NCBI GenBank assembly: GCA_910579595.1
Contig: CAJTVM010000082.1
Location: forward strand, 1 to 10,955
Reading direction: 5' to 3'
From: an uncultured Oscillospiraceae bacterium
GTDB taxonomy: Bacteria > Bacillota > Clostridia > Oscillospirales > Oscillospiraceae
Length of the DNA: 10,955 nucleotides
The notes beneath the pieces are model-generated. The model worked only from the letters and a program-made list of their open reading frames with translations, was not told where the DNA came from and did not search any database. The translations under genes were made by a program, and so were the position numbers. Every line of letters begins with the position of its first letter. Within the stretch, counting starts at the first letter, position 1. Positions 6,423-10,955 of this stretch are shown here, one piece after another.

Positions 6423-7073
6423 TTATAAACCTTTTACCAGCTTCACAATCCGGCTGGTGCCCAGGCGATCCGCGCCCAGCGCAAGGAAGTCCGATGCGTC
6501 CTGGAGGGATGAGATCCCCCCTGCCGCTTTAATCTTCACATGGGGGGCCACGTTGGCCTTGAACAGTGCCACGTCCTCCCGGGTGGCCCCGGCGGTGGAG
6601 AAACCGGTGGAGGTTTTGATATAGTCCGCCCCGCTGTCCGACACAATCTGACACAGGCGCACTTTTTCTTCATCGGTGAGCAGACAGGTTTCGACGATTA
6701 CCTTCAGCACCAGATTCCCGCAGGCCTCCTTCACGGCCTTGATCTCATGAAGCAGATCGTCCCACCTGCCGTCCTTGACCCAGCCAATGTTGATCACCAT
6801 GTCGATCTCCTTAGCCCCGTTGGTAATGGCATCCTTCGTCTCAAAGACCTTGACTGCGGTAGTAGCGTAGCCGTTGGGAAAGCCAATGACCGTGCATACC
6901 GGGAGCCTGTCCCCCAGATAATCCGCCGCCTGCTTCACATAGCCCGCCGGGATGCAAACGCTGGCACAGCCATAGGCGGCCCCATCATCACAGATCTGCT
7001 TGATCTCCGCCCAAGTGGCGGTCTGGGCCAGCAGCGTATGGTCTACCGCAGAAAGAATCTCCTTGTTATCCAT
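6423..7073 (-). CDS. deoC: Deoxyribose-phosphate aldolase
   Basis: DeoC cleaves 2-deoxy-D-ribose 5-phosphate to glyceraldehyde 3-phosphate and acetaldehyde in deoxynucleoside catabolism. The 216-residue length fits the short bacterial class. The family landmarks are all present: the VIGFPNG strand (62-68), Asp91 in EIDMV (proton relay), Lys153 in YIKTSTGF (the Schiff-base lysine), and Lys182 in IKAAGGI (the second active-site lysine). The protein should fold as a cytosolic TIM barrel. GAGGTG lies five bases before the ATG, and a near-consensus promoter sits 30-58 bases upstream. It appears to be a single-gene unit: the other deo genes (deoB, pdp, cdd) are not adjacent in this window. Confidence 0.96.
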   Translation of the reverse strand: MDNKEILSAVDHTLLAQTATWAEIKQICDDGAAYGCASVCIPAGYVKQAADYLGDRLPVCTVIGFPNGYATTAVKVFETKDAITNGAKEIDMVINIGWVKDGRWDDLLHEIKAVKEACGNLVLKVIVETCLLTDEEKVRLCQIVSDSGADYIKTSTGFSTAGATREDVALFKANVAPHVKIKAAGGISSLQDASDFLALGADRLGTSRIVKLVKGL

Positions 7074-7102
7074 AAAATCACCTCGTTGATCGTATATGGC
7101 TT

Positions 7103-7131
7103 ATTTTACTATGGACAATAGGAAAGTGCAA
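7103..7131 (-). promoter_or_regulatory. Sigma-70-type promoter of deoC
   Basis: On the minus strand TTGCAC (7126-7131) and TAAAAT (7103-7108), each close to consensus, are separated by exactly 17 bases. The predicted start near 7096 gives a leader of about 23 bases before the deoC ATG. It points away from the promoter of the HTH gene about 70 bases away. No clear operator palindrome for a DeoR-type repressor was seen around it. Confidence 0.72.
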
Positions 7132-7201
7132 GGAAATCCCGTGTTTCACCCCAAATTCCGCCGGTGCAACTGCTGGTTGTCAAATTGTATCCCACTTTTG
7201 G

Positions 7202-7230
7202 TTGCCACGCCCGTCTTTTTTTGCTAAAAT
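7202..7230 (+). promoter_or_regulatory. Sigma-70-type promoter of the HTH gene, with extended -10
   Basis: TTGCCA (7202-7207) and TAAAAT (7225-7230), each one mismatch from consensus, are separated by 17 bases, and TGC directly precedes the -10, giving an extended -10 element. The start site near 7237 gives a leader of about 42 bases. GGAGG (7265-7269) is the ribosome binding site, nine bases before the ATG at 7279. Confidence 0.75.
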
Positions 7231-7278
7231 AGCATTGTCCAAAGGCGCCGGACAGTTTAATTTTGGAGGTAACACCGT

Positions 7279-8070
7279 ATGGATTTCCGAGAGCGCTTAT
7301 TCGAGCTGCGCCGCCAGGCCGGCCTATCCCAGGAGGAGCTGGCCAACCTGTTGGGCGTCACCCGGCAGGCAGTGCAGAAATGGGAGGCGGGCACGTCCCG
7401 CCCGGATATGGATAACCTGGTATCCCTGGCGGAGTATTTCAAGGTTTCGCTGGATAATTTAGTAACGGGGAAGGAAACCACTCCCCCGCCCGCGCCCACC
7501 ATCGTCAACAACTACTATACCGAACAGTCGTGGCACAGGCATTACGAATATAAAAGCAAGCGAACCCTGTTCGGCCTGCCGCTGATCCATGTCAACTGCG
7601 GCTTTGGCCGGAACTATTGGGCCAGGGGCATCATTGCTATCGGCAACGTGGCCACCGGTTTTATCGCTCTGGGCGGTGTGGCCTTTGGCCTGCTCACCCT
7701 GGGCGCAATCAGCTTCGGGCTGCTGCTGGCCCTGGGGGCAATTTCCATCGGCGCACTGTCCATCGGCGGCATCGCGGTTGGGGTACTGGCCTGGGGCGGC
7801 ATTGCGCTGGGCTGGCTGGCCGTGGGCGGGTGCGCCTTGGGTGTGTACGCCGCCGGAGGTGCGGCTGTGGGTTCTCAGGTTGCCATAGGCAGTGCGGCGG
7901 CCGCCCAGCAGCTTGCCATCGGAATAGACGCGGAGGGCGCACAAACCATACTCATCCCCTTGGAAGGATTAAAGGGTGCGGATCTGGATGCTGCCCAGGC
8001 CGCCGTTGACACCGCCTGCCAAGGTGCGCCGGGATTCGTCCCTTGGCTGCTCAAGCTGTTCTTGTCCTGA
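7279..8070 (+). CDS. XRE-family HTH protein with a glycine pentad repeat domain
   Basis: A 263-residue two-part protein. Residues 1-64 are a Cro/C1-type DNA-binding domain; the helix-turn-helix core is LSQEELANLLGVTRQAVQKWE (16-36) and the usual RPDMDNLVSLAEYFKVSLDNL follows. Next come a Pro-rich linker (69-73), a Tyr/His-rich segment, and GLPLIHVNCG (99-108). Residues 118-204 are about 17 units ending in Gly, nearly all exactly five long with the pattern x-[IVLA]-[AS]-x-G (for example FIALG, GVAFG, AISFG). An Ala-rich stretch and a C-terminal helix end the protein. The repeats are hydrophobic enough to suggest membrane insertion, but a beta-solenoid is also possible. Related HTH-plus-repeat proteins occur in clostridia without a known function. 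The target is unknown; autoregulation or control of divergent deoC are possibilities that the sequence does not prove. Confidence 0.85.
   Translation: MDFRERLFELRRQAGLSQEELANLLGVTRQAVQKWEAGTSRPDMDNLVSLAEYFKVSLDNLVTGKETTPPPAPTIVNNYYTEQSWHRHYEYKSKRTLFGLPLIHVNCGFGRNYWARGIIAIGNVATGFIALGGVAFGLLTLGAISFGLLLALGAISIGALSIGGIAVGVLAWGGIALGWLAVGGCALGVYAAGGAAVGSQVAIGSAAAAQQLAIGIDAEGAQTILIPLEGLKGADLDAAQAAVDTACQGAPGFVPWLLKLFLS
7630..7890 (+). repeat. In-frame 15-base-unit glycine pentad repeats
   Basis: This stretch of the HTH gene encodes about 17 consecutive units that end in glycine. Sixteen-fold five-residue periodicity is interrupted only by two six-residue units (LLLALG near the middle and SQVAIG at the end). 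Position 3 is mostly Ala or Ser. At the DNA level the units are diverged, so the array is old and kept at the protein level rather than a fresh tandem duplication. Confidence 0.8.
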
Positions 8071-8076
8071 AACAGT

Positions 8077-8109
8077 CCGGCGGGCCGCAGAAACGGTCCG
8101 CCGGCTTTT
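8077..8109 (+). terminator. Intrinsic terminator between the converging HTH and GNAT genes
   Basis: CCGGCGGGCCG (8077-8087) pairs with CGGTCCGCCGG (8094-8104) in an 11-bp stem with one G-U pair and a six-base loop. CTTTT follows on the plus strand. It begins six bases after the HTH stop codon. Its T-tail overlaps the TAA stop of the minus-strand GNAT gene. On the minus strand only a weak T-run follows, so it works mainly for the HTH gene but may also serve the GNAT transcript. Confidence 0.8.
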
Positions 8110-8593
8110 ACAGCTCCTTTTCCACTAAAACATACTCCTCATTGCGCAACCGCTCCCGAAACCCGGCGTTGAGGAACAGCTCGATAGAAGGGTTGTCTAC
8201 GGCGATATTATCCACCAGGCGCTTCACACCGTTCTCCCTGGCGGCGGCGCACAGCAGATCCAGCCCCTGCCGTCCGAACCCCTGGCCCCGGTATTGGGCA
8301 GAGATCAGCACGTCACAAATATATTCCCCAAATTCTCCATCATAGTAATAGGCCGCCTCTCCTACAAACGTTTGGCTGGCTTCCAGGCACAGGTAACGGT
8401 AAAACCGCTCCCCTGTCTCGCCCTCTACCCATCTGGCGTACCAGTCCGCCCAGCACTCCCGGGGAAAGTCAATTGTCCCGCCATAGGAGTGGTTATAGGA
8501 CATCGTCTCTGGATCTCCCAGGCACGATTTCCGAAAATCCAATTCCGCTAATTGGGGACGGTAAAGTACAATTTTGTCCATGTTCCTATACAT
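8108..8593 (-). CDS. GNAT-family N-acetyltransferase
   Basis: A 161-residue acetyl-CoA-dependent acetyltransferase of unknown substrate. The acetyl-CoA-binding motif A is clear in the middle of the protein: CDVLISAQYRGQGFGRQGLDLL, with the R-G-Q-G-F-G pyrophosphate loop. The NPSIELFLNAGF block towards the C-terminus is the usual motif B. The N-terminal part (MSYNHSYGGTIDFP) is like that of many small clostridial GNAT proteins. The chosen ATG lies eight bases after the DUF362 stop codon, with AGGA six bases upstream; an ATG 12 bases further in (8581) is an equally reasonable start. Further upstream starts would reach into the DUF362 gene in another frame and are unlikely. It is probably co-transcribed with the DUF362 gene, which says little about its substrate. 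Confidence 0.88.
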   Translation of the reverse strand: MYRNMDKIVLYRPQLAELDFRKSCLGDPETMSYNHSYGGTIDFPRECWADWYARWVEGETGERFYRYLCLEASQTFVGEAAYYYDGEFGEYICDVLISAQYRGQGFGRQGLDLLCAAARENGVKRLVDNIAVDNPSIELFLNAGFRERLRNEEYVLVEKEL

Positions 8594-8601
8594 CTCCCAT
8601 C

Positions 8602-9753
8602 CTAATGATCCAACAGCTTCGCAATGGCGGTGCGGTGAACCTCCATTGCACTCTCCGGACAGAATTCCTGGCAGCAAAAGCATCGGATGCACTTTTTCCG
8701 GTTAATCCCCGGCTTACCGCCTTCCATCGTAATGGCGTCTGCTGGGCACACGTTTTTGCACACCCCGCACCCCACACATTTTGCGTCTTTCACCTGAGGC
8801 CGCTGTGCCAGAAGCTTTTCCAGCGCCGCCCCCCTCGCCCTGTCAAACAGACTTGTTCCATTCCCACGGAATAAATGGCTGTTGCCGGTAGTAATGCGCT
8901 TGAAATCCGGGATCGCAAACATGGCGGGATCGCCTTCCACCCTCAGATCATCTGCCAAGTCCGGGATCAGCCCCCGCTCCAGCGCTGCCTCCAGGGTGGG
9001 CACCTCCTCCCGGCGCAGGCCGATCAGCCCCGCACACACTAAATCCACCTTGTGGGGACTCTCCCCCGCCAGCACTGCCCCCATGTGCCGGGGAGTGCCG
9101 CCAGTGGGACCATTGCCCTCCATGCAATCCACTGCGTCCACAATGGTGAGCTGGGGCTTGAAATATTCATCCAAATCCACAATCATCCGGGCAAAATCCC
9201 GGGGATCGGGATACCGGAAATGGTATTCCGGCTTCATGGTTCCAGGAATCACCCCGAACATATTTTTTGCCCCGCAGGTCATGGCCATCATGCCGTGGGT
9301 TTTCAGCTTGCACAGGTTGATCACGGCATCCGCATGATCCAAATAGGCGGTATAGCGGAACTGACGGCAAACCATCCCCTCCGGGAACTGTCCCTGCCGC
9401 TCTGAAAAGTCCTGGTTCAGCCGCCCACCGCACTGCTCCACCGCTTTCATCCCGGCGGCAGAATACACCCGGTTCACATAGGCGGCGTTGTACAGGCCGC
9501 CGGGGCTGTCTCCCACCACCACATCCGCCCCCCGCTCCGCCAGCATCCCCACCAAAGCGCACAGCAGGCCGGGGTGGGTTGTCGCCGCCCGCTCCGGCTT
9601 GGCGAATGTCACCAAGTTCACTTTGACCGCTATTTTCATCCCCGGAAAAACCCAGTCTAATCCGCCCAGCGGGGCCAGCACCCGCTCCATCGCGGCGCGG
9701 GCCCCCTCTGCCGAGTAGTCTGTGCAGGACGCAACCACCACATCAGGCTTCAT
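8602..9753 (-). CDS. DUF362 protein with C-terminal 2x[4Fe-4S] ferredoxin domain
   Basis: A 383-residue protein of the DUF362 family, which lacks an established biochemical role. The N-terminal 300 or so residues include the family landmarks VKVNLV, VVGDSPGG and INLCKLKTHGMMAMTCGAKNMFG. The C-terminal 60 residues hold two iron-sulfur motifs: CVGCGVCKNVCP (Cys326, 329, 332 and 336) and CIRCFCCQEFCP (Cys355, 358, 361 and 365, with an extra Cys360). It probably takes part in electron transfer in an anaerobe. No signal peptide is seen. The ATG at 9753 is chosen because AGGGTGGTG lies just upstream. An ATG at 9774 would add seven residues but directly follows the T-run of a terminator and has no binding site. 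The GNAT gene follows after eight bases. Confidence 0.9.
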   Translation of the reverse strand: MKPDVVVASCTDYSAEGARAAMERVLAPLGGLDWVFPGMKIAVKVNLVTFAKPERAATTHPGLLCALVGMLAERGADVVVGDSPGGLYNAAYVNRVYSAAGMKAVEQCGGRLNQDFSERQGQFPEGMVCRQFRYTAYLDHADAVINLCKLKTHGMMAMTCGAKNMFGVIPGTMKPEYHFRYPDPRDFARMIVDLDEYFKPQLTIVDAVDCMEGNGPTGGTPRHMGAVLAGESPHKVDLVCAGLIGLRREEVPTLEAALERGLIPDLADDLRVEGDPAMFAIPDFKRITTGNSHLFRGNGTSLFDRARGAALEKLLAQRPQVKDAKCVGCGVCKNVCPADAITMEGGKPGINRKKCIRCFCCQEFCPESAMEVHRTAIAKLLDH

Positions 9754-9774
9754 CTGATTCACCACCCTTCTCAT

Positions 9775-9806
9775 AAAAAAGGCTACCGCATCTGCGGCAG
9801 CCTTTT
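9775..9806 (-). terminator. Intrinsic terminator after the S1 gene
   Basis: On the minus strand GGCTGCCGC (9802-9794) pairs with GCGGTAGCC (9789-9781), nine pairs including one G-U, around a four-base loop, followed by TTTTTT (9780-9775). It starts about 20 bases after the S1 stop codon. AAAA precedes it, so it could act in both directions. It ends only 21 bases before the DUF362 start codon. Confidence 0.88.
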
Positions 9807-9822
9807 CATAGTTGCAGGGAAT

Positions 9823-10955
9823 TTACTCGCCGCCCTCGGTCTCATCCCCGTCATCCACCGGAGCAGTTTCCAGCAGGGCACGGATGGACAGGGAAACCTT
9901 CTTGTTCTCCTCGTCAATAGCAATGACCTTTGCGTCCACAGTCTCACCCTCGCTCACCACATCGCCGGGCTTCTCCACCCGGTGATCGGCAATCTGAGAA
10001 ATGTGGATCAAGCCGTCCACACCGGGGACGATCTCAGCAAAAGCGCCGAAGGTCATCAGCTTGACAATACGCACGGAAGCCACATCGCCCACGGCATACT
10101 TGTCGGTGAAGACAGTCCAAGGATCCTGGCTGTGATCCTTCATGCCCAAGGAGATCTTCTTCTTCTCGGGATCGAAGGAGATGACGTACACCTCCACGGG
10201 ATCGCCCACGGAAACCACCTCGGCGGGGGTCTTGATCCGGGACCAGGACAACTCGGAGATATGCACCATGCCGTCCACACCACCGATGTCTACGAAAGCG
10301 CCATAAGAGGTCAGGCTCTTGACGGTACCGCTGTAGCGCTTACCCACCTCAATGTTGTTCCAAATCTCAGCGGCGGCGGCGGCGCGGGCTTCGGCGGTCA
10401 CGGCGCGGATGGAACCGACAACACGGCGGCGGGCACGGTTCACTTCGGTGATGCGCAGCTGCACACGGGTCTTGACCATCTCAGATAGATCGGCCCCGCG
10501 GGGCTTGCCGGACTGGGAGGCGGGGATAAACACGCGGATTCCCTTGACACTGGCCACCAAGCCACCCTTGTTCTCCTCGGTGATGATGCCCTCCAGAACG
10601 TCCCTGTTCTCCACGGCGTTCTCGACAGTTTCCCAGTTCTTGTCGGCGTCCAGGCGCTTCTTGGACAACTTGACCACGCAGTCGCGGTCGCTGACCAGCA
10701 TGACAATGGCCTCGATCTCCTCGCCAACCTTGGCAATGTCCTCCGCCTTGACATCGGGATCATCGCTCAATTCGGACAGAGGAATGGTGCCGGGATATTT
10801 GACGCCCAACTCAACCTGAATCTCGGTGGGCGTGATAGCCGCAACCGTACCAGTGACCCGATCCCCCGTATTCAAAATTTTGAACGACTCCTCCAGCATT
10901 TCCGCGAAGGACTGTTCAATCTCCATAATTTCATCGCTCATTTTGTTGCTGACCT
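9823..10955 (-). CDS. rpsA: Ribosomal protein S1-type RNA-binding protein, probably the C-terminal part of an IspH-S1 fusion (partial)
   Basis: Four S1/OB-fold repeats are visible; counting from the first ATG (10941) they lie at about 25-94, 112-180, 198-268 and 283-354, followed by an acidic tail. Repeats 3 and 4 have the classic SYGAFVDIGGVDGMVHISEL and TFGAFAEIVPGVDGLIHISQI cores, while 1 and 2 are diverged as in other S1 proteins. S1 binds mRNA and helps it onto the 30S subunit. The length from that ATG (372) matches stand-alone Gram-positive S1 proteins. However, the frame stays open to the window edge (GTC AGC AAC AAA before the ATG), and the ATG has no good binding site at normal distance. 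Many clostridia carry IspH (the last enzyme of the MEP isoprenoid pathway) fused ahead of S1, so the true start probably lies outside. A terminator follows the stop codon. Confidence 0.9.
   Translation of the reverse strand, partial: VSNKMSDEIMEIEQSFAEMLEESFKILNTGDRVTGTVAAITPTEIQVELGVKYPGTIPLSELSDDPDVKAEDIAKVGEEIEAIVMLVSDRDCVVKLSKKRLDADKNWETVENAVENRDVLEGIITEENKGGLVASVKGIRVFIPASQSGKPRGADLSEMVKTRVQLRITEVNRARRRVVGSIRAVTAEARAAAAAEIWNNIEVGKRYSGTVKSLTSYGAFVDIGGVDGMVHISELSWSRIKTPAEVVSVGDPVEVYVISFDPEKKKISLGMKDHSQDPWTVFTDKYAVGDVASVRIVKLMTFGAFAEIVPGVDGLIHISQIADHRVEKPGDVVSEGETVDAKVIAIDEENKKVSLSIRALLETAPVDDGDETEGGE

Noticed and set aside
7630..7890. Glycine repeat as a CRISPR array or simple DNA tandem repeat
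   Set aside because: The DNA units are diverged and in frame; the regularity is at protein level, without identical repeats and spacers.
7459..7944. Minus-strand frame of 161 codons opposite the HTH/repeat gene
   Set aside because: It is the complement of the glycine repeat, which explains its regular Gln/Ala/Gly/His composition. The plus-strand gene has promoter, binding site, HTH domain and terminator.
8594..8692. N-terminal extension of the GNAT gene to 8692
   Set aside because: It would overlap the end of DUF362 in another frame across its iron-sulfur region, and no binding site precedes the upstream ATG; the GNAT similarity begins after 8593.
9754..9774. Upstream ATG at 9774 for the DUF362 gene
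   Set aside because: It directly follows the T-run of a terminator with no ribosome binding site, while the ATG at 9753 has AGGGTGGTG just before it.
1..10955. tRNA, rRNA, riboswitch, CRISPR or toxin-antitoxin elements
   Set aside because: Intergenic gaps are short and are explained by promoters, leaders and terminators; no cloverleaf, conserved riboswitch core or repeat-spacer pattern was seen by eye.

Overview
The window looks like chromosomal DNA from a GC-rich member of the Clostridia. The family Oscillospiraceae (relatives of Flavonifractor, Oscillibacter and Intestinimonas) is my best guess. The reasons are the high GC with strong AGGAGG-type ribosome binding sites, the ECF sigma factor paired with a DUF4179-like anti-sigma factor, the YmfF/YmfH M16 protease pair, and a four-domain S1 protein whose frame runs off the edge as expected for the clostridial IspH-S1 fusion. 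This placement is inference from gene content; no search was run. Nearly all genes lie on the minus strand, so the order below follows transcription, from high to low coordinates.

Right end (about 9775-10955): a four-repeat S1 RNA-binding protein, probably the C-terminal half of an IspH-S1 fusion, closed by a strong intrinsic terminator. Immediately after the terminator come a DUF362 protein with two 4Fe-4S motifs and a GNAT acetyltransferase, separated by 8 bases.

Middle (about 6365-8110): the only plus-strand gene encodes an XRE-type helix-turn-helix domain joined to a strikingly regular glycine pentad repeat. Its promoter is divergent from that of deoC (deoxyribose-phosphate aldolase). 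Both promoters are close to the sigma-70 consensus with 17-base spacers. The XRE gene ends in a hairpin terminator whose T-tail overlaps the stop codon of the converging GNAT gene.

Left-centre (1839-6393): a compact four-gene operon with a consensus-like promoter and a 5' leader hairpin stacked on the first ribosome binding site. The genes are the metal-site-lacking M16 protein (YmfF-like), the HxxEH-bearing M16 protein (YmfH-like), lgt (lipoprotein diacylglyceryl transferase) and folD (methylene-THF dehydrogenase/cyclohydrolase). Junctions are overlapping or short, and a 17-bp hairpin terminator ends the operon. The two M16 proteins probably act as a heterodimer.

Left end (1-1821): an ECF sigma factor and its membrane-anchored anti-sigma factor overlap by 14 bases behind a candidate ECF-type autoregulatory promoter. 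About 25 bases past the anti-sigma stop codon the sequence changes to what resembles the end of an IS3-family insertion sequence whose body lies outside the window.

Most of the window is core metabolism and housekeeping. I do not see a CRISPR array, a phage module, a recognisable defence island or an RNA gene. No gene-free stretch exceeds about 210 bases. The least explained items are the HTH/glycine-pentad protein, the M16 operon context and the left-edge insertion boundary.
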